A stretch of DNA of 64,000 nt from contig JADKJE010000006.1 of NCBI GenBank assembly GCA_016722515.1, forward strand, positions 1 to 64,000, written 5' to 3'. The notes beneath the pieces are model-generated. The model worked only from the letters and a program-made list of their open reading frames with translations, searched no databases and had not been told where the DNA came from. Positions within the stretch are counted from its first letter, which is position 1. The number at the start of each line of letters is the position of its first letter. Made by a program: the position numbers and the translations under genes. Shown piece after piece: positions 1 to 7,271 of this stretch. The stretch is from Alphaproteobacteria bacterium (GTDB lineage Bacteria > Pseudomonadota > Alphaproteobacteria > Rickettsiales > JADKJE01).

Positions 1-570
1 TGGGTGGGATTTTCTGATCCAATAGGCTATTGGTGCGCCGTAATCATCAATCTCAATCCCGCCGCGTAGATTTTTATCATCAGGTCGACCACCAGGATTA
101 CTGAGTCGGTCTGATTCAACCAGTTGGATAACGGTATTAAATGCACCACCTCGTTCTGGAAGCCATAACGGTATAACAATTGATTCCCCATTAATAAGTC
201 CAGAGCGAAATACTTGCACCGTAAGTCCCGCAAAATTGAGGGAACGTGCAGCATCACAATCCATGCTCTCACTGAAACCTCGCCATAACGACTCTACCTG
301 GTGAGACCATTCGTCTGCCCATTCTTTGTTTTTGCCAAGTGCTTTATAATCAGGGCAGGAAACAAGACGTAGTCCGGTTCCCACAACATTGTCTACCAGT
401 GTTTGTATTGCTCCGCTGGCAATGCCATGATTACGGGTTAAATCCCGTGATCTGGAAACCAGCGTATTCAACTCTGGCAACGTATCGGTGTCTGCTGAAA
501 ATGCGCCAGGCAGCCAGCTTGCAAGCTCGCGTGCTGTCAGTGACGCAGCTCTGTGTGATGTATCGCTCAT
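1..570 (-). CDS. Phage portal protein, lambda gpB family (N-terminal part, runs off window; prophage A)
   Basis: The portal forms the dodecameric ring at the capsid vertex through which DNA is packaged and ejected. The reading frame is open from ATG at 570 to the window edge (190 codons). It aligns without gaps to the first 190 residues of the complete portal at 34129-35646, with only scattered substitutions. The start follows the gpW-like gene by a few bases, as in lambda-type head operons. The remainder lies outside the window, so intactness is unknown. The gene belongs to a second prophage of the same kind as the one further right. Family assignment rests on the full-length copy. Confidence 0.9.
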   Translation of the reverse strand, partial: MSDTSHRAASLTARELASWLPGAFSADTDTLPELNTLVSRSRDLTRNHGIASGAIQTLVDNVVGTGLRLVSCPDYKALGKNKEWADEWSHQVESLWRGFSESMDCDAARSLNFAGLTVQVFRSGLINGESIVIPLWLPERGGAFNTVIQLVESDRLSNPGGRPDDKNLRGGIEIDDYGAPIAYWIRKSHP

Positions 571-571
571 G

Positions 572-799
572 TTAGAATGCTATTTTAATGATGCCCCGGC
601 GTGCATTGCCGCTAATTTTGTTAATCTCTGCCTTTAAATGGTCGATGTAAGCTTTCAGCTTTGACATATCGACCGAGGCGTAGGTAGTTGAACCATAACC
701 CCCTATATTCACATTAACGGCTTGTGCGCCAATTAAGAGTTGGTGGTAGGCCGCTTCTGCTTCTGCAAGACGAGTTTGGAGGGTCGTTAAATCGGTCAT
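572..799 (-). CDS. Head-tail joining protein, gpW family (prophage A)
   Basis: A 75-residue protein of the size and pattern of lambda gpW, which closes the head after packaging and prepares the tail attachment site. It shows the typical N-terminal helix with a YHQLLIG stretch, a short beta hairpin (VNVNIGGYGSTTY) and a second helix (MSKLKAYIDHLKAEI). It lies between the large terminase and portal genes, exactly where gpW sits in lambda-type phages. The copy at 35646-35873 differs at only a few residues. The stop codon lies just before the portal start, so the two are probably translationally coupled. Confidence 0.85.
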   Translation of the reverse strand: MTDLTTLQTRLAEAEAAYHQLLIGAQAVNVNIGGYGSTTYASVDMSKLKAYIDHLKAEINKISGNARRGIIKIAF

Positions 800-816
800 A
801 TAACCTATTCCATTTA

Positions 817-2814
817 TTATAGGTAAGGGTCTTGTGCTTTTGTGGAAGGTCGTTGCCGTACCACTTGTGAGAGGCTGGTTTTGTTGGTTTGACTTTCTGG
901 TTTGACACTTACGATAGGTATAAGGCTTTTTCCTAATGCCTCTTCCATTTGCAGCCAGTGTTTTTCTGTAAAACGATCAAGGCCATAAATGCTCGCCGCG
1001 GCTCTTGCATAGACGCGGCAATCCAATGCTTCATTTGACTTGGTTGGATCCTTTTCCCAGGTGGCCTTGGGAAATCCATGATGCATCCGCACCACTCGTT
1101 TTTCTGCGGTTAGTTGTTTGAAATATTCTGCATCATATTCAGGAAAGTGGCAGCTTCCAGGCAGGAATTTATCCATTGAATCAGTTGGTCGTTCTAATTT
1201 GAGCCATCGGTACAGTTCCATCTTTGCTACGGGGCCGCTGATGTTCCAGACACGCAAGCCTCGTCGTTTGCCTCCAACATCTGCTTTAGAAACACTAAGG
1301 ATCAAAGCAGTTTCAGTATCACGACCTTTAATGGCAACAACCGTGCGTGGTGATCCTGCGCGAGCACCACTTGCTCCCCAACTGGCTTGGGGGTAATTTT
1401 TTACCCAGTTATAGACGTCTTGTGTTGCATAGCCGCTATCAATACTCATAACTCGTATCGGTAATGTGCAACCCCTAGTATGTTGCCAATCACGATCTAG
1501 GAGTTGATCTAGTCTTTTCCAAACGTCTGGTGCATTGGTTGACCCTTGAAAGACCTGATAATCAATAGACCAACTTTCTTTGTTGCGTCCCCAGGCAACG
1601 ATCTCGCATTCAATACGATCCTTTTGAATATCAACACCGGCAGTGAGAAACAAGCCACCTTCAGGGACAACACCCATAGGATAATGTTCACGACGTTCAT
1701 AAAGCCTTTGCCATTCAGGTGCTTCATATTCTTCTTCAAAAGGCTCACCAAGGACGGTATTGATAAATCCTTTTAACAGTTCTGGATTTTTCTGAGCGGC
1801 TTCATACATTTCTGCGGCATTGGCCCATGAGAACCATCCAACAGGACTGTATAAAGAGGAAAGGTGATATCCTACGGTGTTGCCATTATTAGAATTGCTT
1901 GGAACCCAGCGACCATTAGCTAACATGTACGTTTTGTGGTGTTCTTCAATCAGTGTCCCACACTCTTCACAGACATAGGCAACTTGGTTTGGTTTTCCTT
2001 CTGGCCAGCGGAGGTTAGCAAATATCAGAGGCTGTTCATGTTTGCAATGAGGGCAGGGAACATGATAATAACGCTGGTCGCTTGCTTCAAATTCCCTTTG
2101 TATCCTGGATAATCCTTTTAATGTGGGGGTACTCACCAGAAGTATTTTTCTCCTGCGCTGAAAGGTGGCTGAACGTCTTTCTGCAAGTAAAATAGGATCT
2201 CCTTCGCCTTCAACATCGCCTGGGTAGCCATCAACTTCATCCATAAATAGATAGCGTGCAGGCATTGATCGCAAACCAACGGCTGAGTTAGCACCGGTCA
2301 TCACCAATACACCGCCAGGAAATTCTTTGGCAAGGATCGTGTTTCCTGAATCTCTGGAACGAGCGGGCTTTACTAACTCTTTCAGTTCTGCAGTATCTTC
2401 AATTTGAGGATCTATACGCTGTTTGGAATTACGCTTGGCTAGTTCTACGGTAGGAGACACAGACATCATTGGGCCTGGCACCATGTGTATGACATAGCCG
2501 ATCCAATTATTGCCGCACTCAGTTCCACCTATTTGTGCGCCTTTCACAAACACGATTCGCTGCACAGGGGAGTGGGGCGAGAGATTGTCCATTATCTCTT
2601 TCAGGTAAGGTGTGCGCTTTGTTCTCCAGCGTCCGGGTTCAGCAGCTGATTTGGAAGAAAGGATTCTGTAGGTATCGGCCCATTCTGATACGGTAAGAAA
2701 TGGATCTGGTTTTAATCCTTTTGCCCATTGTTTTTCTATCTCCTCAAATCCATCATAATTTTCAATCAATGCGAATTTTGAATTCTGCAAGTTCGGATAA
2801 TTGTTCTCGGACAT
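817..2814 (-). CDS. Terminase large subunit, GpA family (prophage A)
   Basis: This 665-residue protein is the motor and nuclease that cuts concatemeric phage DNA and pumps it into the prohead. A Walker A-like stretch (VFVKGAQIGGTE, about residues 88-99) and a Walker B-like motif (YLFMDEVDGYP, about 190-200) mark the N-terminal ATPase. A Cys-pair region (CPHCKHEQ, then CEECG) and the nuclease part follow. Length and motifs fit the lambda gpA family. It overlaps the small subunit gene by 53 bases. The copy at 35886-37883 is the same length and differs at about two dozen residues, so both copies have stayed intact. Confidence 0.95.
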   Translation of the reverse strand: MSENNYPNLQNSKFALIENYDGFEEIEKQWAKGLKPDPFLTVSEWADTYRILSSKSAAEPGRWRTKRTPYLKEIMDNLSPHSPVQRIVFVKGAQIGGTECGNNWIGYVIHMVPGPMMSVSPTVELAKRNSKQRIDPQIEDTAELKELVKPARSRDSGNTILAKEFPGGVLVMTGANSAVGLRSMPARYLFMDEVDGYPGDVEGEGDPILLAERRSATFQRRRKILLVSTPTLKGLSRIQREFEASDQRYYHVPCPHCKHEQPLIFANLRWPEGKPNQVAYVCEECGTLIEEHHKTYMLANGRWVPSNSNNGNTVGYHLSSLYSPVGWFSWANAAEMYEAAQKNPELLKGFINTVLGEPFEEEYEAPEWQRLYERREHYPMGVVPEGGLFLTAGVDIQKDRIECEIVAWGRNKESWSIDYQVFQGSTNAPDVWKRLDQLLDRDWQHTRGCTLPIRVMSIDSGYATQDVYNWVKNYPQASWGASGARAGSPRTVVAIKGRDTETALILSVSKADVGGKRRGLRVWNISGPVAKMELYRWLKLERPTDSMDKFLPGSCHFPEYDAEYFKQLTAEKRVVRMHHGFPKATWEKDPTKSNEALDCRVYARAAASIYGLDRFTEKHWLQMEEALGKSLIPIVSVKPESQTNKTSLSQVVRQRPSTKAQDPYL

Positions 2815-3301
2815 AGCGTTCCAGTGTCACGTGCATAGTGTGGGCATCTACGCTAAGTTCCGCTGCCATAGTTGATGATATGCGTGCTGGCCAATTGATC
2901 CATGCATCGCGTTCGGTACGGGCTAACTTGTAAACATGGGCTAATACTTTGGCGCGATCGATTAATTCACCTTTTAGTTTCTGTAGGCGTATGCGGTTAG
3001 TTTGTGCCTTTAATACTTCATTGGCCGTGCGTGCTTGGATGAATGTTGTACCGTTACCAGTAACTGCCATGCTGTTTTCTTTTAGCGTTTCGCGGACAGC
3101 ATCAAGTGCCATGTCTGGAACGGCTTTAAGATTATAAGATGCAGGCTGTTGGTTGGTGTTAGTTTGCCATTGACGATCGGCCTTTGCTGTATCAATGGTG
3201 CCGTCAGGTTCTGGCGTTACTCGGCCTGTTTTAATTGCTTTACGAACTGCTGCGTCAGAAATGCCTCTGTGTCTTGCATATGCACGTATTGATATTCCCA
3301 C
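2762..3301 (-). CDS. Terminase small subunit, Nu1-like (prophage A)
   Basis: A 179-residue DNA-recognition subunit of the terminase. The N-terminal 35 residues form a helix-turn-helix of the Nu1/excisionase kind (IRAYARHRGISDAAVRKAIKTGRV), followed by a linker and a C-terminal helical part that should contact the large subunit. The frame begins with GTG at 3301, preceded by AGGAT about eight bases upstream; no ATG lies nearer to the HTH. It overlaps the large subunit gene by 53 bases. The second copy (37831-38181) has lost this GTG through a 2-bp deletion. The identification is by HTH, size and position. Confidence 0.8.
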   Translation of the reverse strand: MGISIRAYARHRGISDAAVRKAIKTGRVTPEPDGTIDTAKADRQWQTNTNQQPASYNLKAVPDMALDAVRETLKENSMAVTGNGTTFIQARTANEVLKAQTNRIRLQKLKGELIDRAKVLAHVYKLARTERDAWINWPARISSTMAAELSVDAHTMHVTLERYVREQLSELAEFKIRID

Positions 3302-3341
3302 GGCGTTATCCTAAATCAATTGTTCTTATAATATTCAACAC

Positions 3342-3402
3342 ATTGAAATATAAGGCATATTTCTTTAGAATTGAGTTGACTAACTTCGAATTAGAAGCGT
3401 TC
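3342..3402 (+). promoter_or_regulatory. Conserved upstream element, copy 1
   Basis: An element of about 60 bp with three conserved blocks: ATTGAAATATAAGGC, then ATTGAGTTGACTAA, then AGAAGCGTT. It stands about 50 bp before the 70-residue gene at 3451. Further copies stand before the paralogous gene (38409-38468) and before the DUF3489 gene (38808-38866). Conservation of the blocks while the sequence between them differs suggests a shared promoter or operator, probably phage-controlled. The middle block contains a TTGACT -35-like hexamer. The function is inferred. Confidence 0.5.
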
Positions 3403-3450
3403 ATGGGTTGTTGGTGAAATATCATAACTTATGAAAATAGGATAGGAATT

Positions 3451-3663
3451 ATGGAAAATTATCAAGAAGCTAAACAACGCTATTTGGTACGCCTTGAAAA
3501 CATCAAACACCTGCTTGAACGTTTAACTCAAGCAAGCTTTGAGAATTTTGGCGTTGCACCTGAAAAGGTTACGCGGCGTGATATGGTGTTTGTTCACGAA
3601 GTTGAGGAAAAGCTGACGGAAATTTCCAATCGAATTCATATCAAGAAAAATAAGCTGATCTAG
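3451..3663 (+). CDS. Small helical protein of unknown function (prophage A copy)
   Basis: A 70-residue, charged, probably all-helical protein. I do not recognise the family. It has a good ribosome site (AGGAAT) before the ATG, and a paralogue at 38518-38730 shows mostly conservative changes, which argues that it is expressed. It is divergent from the terminase operon, about 150 bp from the small-terminase start, and preceded by the conserved element at 3342-3402. That position, next to the packaging genes and outside the structural operon, would suit a regulatory or packaging accessory protein, but nothing in the sequence shows which. Confidence 0.6.
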   Translation: MENYQEAKQRYLVRLENIKHLLERLTQASFENFGVAPEKVTRRDMVFVHEVEEKLTEISNRIHIKKNKLI

Positions 3664-3689
3664 CGTTTATTAGGCATCTCCATTTATCA

Positions 3690-3994
3690 ATGTGTTTCCT
3701 AACCGACGGCAAAGTTGAGATCGATAATAACGCAGCCGAGCGGGCTATGAGAGCCATTGCCCTGGGACGTAAAATTGGATGTTTGCAGGGTCAGACAAGA
3801 CAGGAGAGTACGCCGCTGCTACTTTCTCGCTGATCGAAACGGCAAAACTTAACGGCATCAATCCACAAAAATACCTGGCAACCGTCCTGACAAAAATCCA
3901 AGATCATAACTCACAAAAAATCCACGAGTTGCTACCCTGGAACCTCAAACTGAATTAAGAATTGCTAATTTAAGCCGGTTCACCGGACGCTTAC
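3690..3994 (+). mobile_element. IS66-family right-end remnant with transposase (TnpC) C-terminus, frameshifted
   Basis: Translation gives the C-terminal part of an IS66 transposase: TDGKVEIDNNAAERAMRAIALGRK, then in another frame NWMFAGSDKTGEYAAA through LLPWNLKLN and a stop at 3956-3958. The two frames join if one A is restored in the AAAA run near 3773, so one base appears to be missing. About 20 bp after the stop is TTCACCGGACGCTTAC (3979-3994), whose complement GTAAGCGTCCGGTGAA resembles IS66 terminal repeats. The upstream three quarters of the element is absent, so this is a fossil end abutting the prophage A flank. Confidence 0.85.
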
Positions 3995-4025
3995 GGTTGT
4001 TCCTGGAGTTGACCCAGCTAATTAT

Positions 4026-4560
4026 CTACTGCTCTACTAGCTCTCTAAAACTTTCGATCATAATTTCTAATTTAGTTGGATCGCCAGCTGCATCGAATTT
4101 TTTATCTTTAATGATAAATGTACCAGTCTGTTTGGGAGTTTTCATAAGTTTTGCGCTCAATATTTAAATTTTCTAGCTTCGTATCAACAAGATCAATTTG
4201 AACTCTCCAGCCGGGATTATCTAACGTACTAATTTTAATCTGATTTTCATGCGCCCAATCGCCATTACAATATGATTGAAACCAAATCGTTAGCCACGTT
4301 AAGATACTATTTTTTTTCTTTAATACAGCTATTTCCTCCAAAAGTACTGGAATATCCTGCCTGGCGTTTGCTATGAAGTCTTGATCCTCTATTGTTGCAC
4401 CAAATAATTCGATGTCATTCCCCCTATTTTGTTTAGTTCCGGTCATTATAAAATTTGAACCACTTTCATGATCGCGCCCTTCTACATAAGAAAGCCATGG
4501 ACCCAAGGAAGCATTTTTGTATCGATTTTCTATTTCTTTGATTTGTTTTTCTTCTAACAT
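4026..4560 (-). pseudogene. Imm53-type immunity protein, frameshifted near its C-terminus
   Basis: Imm53 proteins protect a cell against a neighbouring polymorphic toxin. The stretch WLTIWFQSYCNGDWAHENQIKI followed by LDNPGWRVQIDL is the family signature. It is preceded by about 95 residues of a domain seen fused to such immunity proteins (GPWLSYVEGRDHESGSNFIMTG). Translation stops at 4108 after DWYIYH, but the next frame continues IIKDKKFDAAGDPTKLEIM to a stop at 4026, which matches the usual Imm53 ending, so a one-base indel near 4112 truncates it by about 30 residues. I take ATG at 4560, 12 bases after the toxin stop, preceded by GAGAAG. It pairs with the toxin upstream. Confidence 0.75.
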
Positions 4561-4574
4561 AGCTCTTCTCAAGA

Positions 4575-5275
4575 TCAATATTTAGGATTCTTTATCGTTG
4601 GCGTCATCAGTGATTCTGCTGCCTTTGGTGAAATTCCAGACAATGTAGCATGATTTGGATTATTTTTCGTTGGGGATAGAACAATAGTACCTCCAGCTTC
4701 TTTAATTTTTCCTACAGAAGTCACTCCTACTTGCTTATGTGGAATTGTTTCACTTAATTCTGCAAGGGACTTGCCCGGACTACTATTAACCGAAACTCCA
4801 TGTAAGTTGCCATACTCGTCGACACTAACTCCTGAACCATTTATAAACGTATCTTCTGTACATCTTCCTCCTCTACAAACCAAAGTATCATTTGGTAGAT
4901 CCTTAATTATTTCCGTTTTCTTAATATCTTTAGCCGTATTAGCAATATCATCTGTTTTCCCCAGAAACCTAGCTCCCCTACTCATCCCCGCTGGCAAGAA
5001 AGGAATTGCAAGCGCAGCAGAATCTGATGCAAGGTCAATGAATCCCTCTTTGACTATTCCATCATCATCAACAAAATATCCATAACCGATCTTAACACCA
5101 TCTGCCGCTACGAACAAGCCATCCCAAATTGTGTCTAACGCATTATTTTGCGCTGCGTTGCTGGCGATGCTGGAACTGGAATTAATATTATCGGCGTTTG
5201 CTCCGGCTACATAAGCGGCAATGGCGCCGGCTACGGATGCAAGGCTGGTGCCTCTGTCTTGGATGAGGTTAGTCG
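4575..5275 (-). pseudogene. C-terminal end of a CdiA/FhaB-type polymorphic toxin (5' part lost)
   Basis: The frame can be read from about 5275, with no start codon of its own kind, through the usual pre-toxin segment of CdiA/FhaB proteins (AAQNNALDTIWD, then GKIGYGYF-like and DLASDSAALAIPFLPAG). A variable toxin domain follows (LVCRGGRCTEDTF, GVSVDEYGNLHGVSVN, IPHKQVGVTSVGKIKEAGG, NNPNHATLSGI) and ends at 4575. The toxin chemistry is not evident. The upstream exoprotein is gone: the frame is cut by the truncated transposase starting about 5275 on the other strand. With the Imm53 gene it forms an orphan toxin/immunity pair. An in-frame TTG at 5117 could start a 180-residue product, but that would lack any secretion region. 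Confidence 0.75.
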
Positions 5276-5302
5276 CGGATAGGCGAGCAAGGATTTGAGC
5301 GT

Positions 5303-6256
5303 TTGTTACATGAGACGATCCGTCTGGGTCTTCTCACGGGGACGATCAAGAAAGCTGACCTTGAAAGGGTAACGGTTGATACGACGGTACAGGAAAAGGC
5401 TGTTTGCTTTCCGACGGATTCTCATTTGTACCACAAGGCTCGTGAGTCTTTGGTAAAGGAAGCGGAAAAGCTGGGCATAGGTTTGCGTCAGAGCTATGTG
5501 AGGCTGAGTAAACAAGCGCTGTACATGGGTAATCGCTACATGGCAGCGAAGCAACATCGTCGTGGCCGGAAAGAAATAAAGAAGGTAAAGAATTATTTGG
5601 GTCGTGTTGTACGCGATATTGAAAGGTCTGTTCAGGGGAACAGCGAATGGTCTGCATTGATGAGAGCAGGATTGGATCAGGCTCGTGATTTATTAAATCG
5701 GCAAAAGCATGACAAGAATAAACTGTATTCCTGGCATGCTCCAGAAGTTGAATGCATTGGCAAGGGCAAAGCCCACAAGAAATATGAGTTTGGCTGCAAA
5801 GTGAGCTACTCGGTGACAAATAAGAGTAATTTTATCATCGGAGCAAAAGCATTCCACGGCAATCCTCATGATAGCAGGACATTGAAGGATGCTTTAACTC
5901 AAATAGTAAGGTTAACGGGAGTGATGCCCAAAGAAACCTACGTTGACTTAGGTTACCGTGGTCACGATGTCACTGAGTCAGAAGTTATTTTAGCGAGGCA
6001 GAAGCGTGGGATAACGCAGTCGAAACGGAAACGTCAGAAACGAAGAAATGCCATTGAACCGATTATTGGTCACTGTAAGCATGACCGGAGCACGGGTTAC
6101 CGTAACTTCCTGAAGGGAATAATGGGGGATAAAATGAATGCGATCGCCATGGCTGTTGGATTTAACCTCAGAAAGATACTCAAGGTGATTTTATGGCTCA
6201 TTTTTACCGTGCAATGCTGGAGGGAAATAAAACCACAGGGGCGGTCATATTGCTAA
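5303..6256 (+). pseudogene. IS5-family transposase, N-terminus missing
   Basis: A DDE transposase of the IS5 kind. The three acidic residues lie in ERVTVDTTVQ, YVDLGYRGH and AIEPIIGH. The frame is open from about 5273 (IGEQGFERLLHET), but the usual first 100 or so residues are absent; upstream sequence is CdiA/FhaB remnant on the opposite strand. Listed from TTG at 5303 (317 residues). No left inverted repeat can be placed, so the element lost its left end in the same event that truncated the toxin gene. The catalytic core is unbroken, but mobility is unlikely without both ends. Confidence 0.8.
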
Positions 6257-6332
6257 ATTAAAACAAAAAATGGGTTTTTTAGGCGAGACTAGTTAATCCA
6301 TAACGATTGGTCATGTTGAGAACTCCCTACCA

Positions 6333-6575
6333 TCAGAAGATTTCTGGACTAAATTCATATTTGAAACTTATGTTTTCTAATATGGCCTCTATATTTTTTT
6401 CAACCCAACTAACATTGTCATCTTTCGTTGATTTTGGTGCTAAATAATTTTCAACTGCCAAGTCAGCTATTCTGACCAAAATGGTCCCATTTTTTGATTT
6501 TGCCCAAAATGAGGTTGAACGAGTGTTGTTATCTTTAAACACTCGTCCTTTCAATGTGTACTCTGTTATTATCAT
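6333..6575 (-). CDS. Hypothetical 80-residue protein
   Basis: Begins with ATG at 6575 after a good AAAGGA ribosome site. The protein is soluble and of mixed composition, with an N-terminal beta-rich half (MIITEYTLKGRVFKD) and a C-terminal helix (VSWVEKNIEAILENISF). I do not recognise a family. It stands alone between the IS5-type remnant and a dispersed repeat, so the neighbourhood gives no clue to its role. A real small gene is likely from the ribosome site and frame, but transfer with the adjoining mobile wreckage is possible. Confidence 0.45.
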   Translation of the reverse strand: MIITEYTLKGRVFKDNNTRSTSFWAKSKNGTILVRIADLAVENYLAPKSTKDDNVSWVEKNIEAILENISFKYEFSPEIF

Positions 6576-6639
6576 GTCCTTTATTCGGTTGAATCTGAGC
6601 CTTTCTTATTCGACATCATGAAACTCCTCGGGTACAGAT

Positions 6640-7110
6640 ATTAGGTTTGTTGAACTGGGACGGTTTGTCTAGAAAAATAAAAGTGTGACATATTTATAAC
6701 AATATCTTGAAGACATGGATTGGGTAGTGTTGTTTGTAGCAACTTTTAATCTCTGGTGTTTTCGAGAAGCCCCAAAATTCCTGCACTAAAAAAATCGTAC
6801 GGACTTTTCTAAAGTACGAATTTTTGAGAATGAGAGTAGAAAAGCCCCGTACTTTGGAAAAAAATATGTTATTTTTAGCTGAGAGAAGTCAGGGAGAAGT
6901 AACGGAAAAAGTCCACAATCCGTGGGCTCTACATGGGAGGCTAGTCGTGGATAGAGAACGGTTTCCTAAAAGATACTGGCGGTGGGAAGTCTGCGTCACT
7001 AAGACGTCGTTCTAACGTGGACAAGGCATAAAAGGGCAATTCTTAAAACCTGTATGAAGCTGTTATGAATACTGTGCATGGGGCTATACATAATCGGACA
7101 ACTTTTAATC
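6640..7110 (+). repeat. Dispersed repeat R1, copy 1
   Basis: Closely similar to 63039-63480 in the same orientation, and its right half to 9850-9995. Conserved landmarks are AGTGTGACATATTTATAACA, GAGAAGCCCCAAAATTCCTG, the inverted pair AAAGTACG / CGTACTTT, and GGCTCTACATGGGAGGC. A reading frame of about 63 codons (6824-7015) exists in both long copies, and two opposite one-base length changes cancel so that the frame is kept. It could be a small gene, a structured RNA or a mobile repeat. Confidence 0.7.
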
Positions 7111-7271
7111 TGATATTAAGTATTGCTGCGTATCAACTATCTACTTAGAAGCCTATTATACTATATTTCATAAAGGACTCTGTTATTTCATATGCAATAT
7201 GGTCATTGTCACCGAAACGTATTGTTAATATGGTATAATAAAACGCGAATTTATTAATAGAGGATAGTGGC

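Noticed and set aside
3949..4107. A separate small gene between the IS66 remnant and Imm53
   Set aside because: The minus-strand frame here is the out-of-frame end of Imm53, and nothing else is supported.
6824..7015. 63-codon frame in repeat R1 as an ordinary protein gene
   Set aside because: There is no good ribosome site and the start is TTG or an internal ATG; listed only within the repeat, with the frame conservation noted as a finding.
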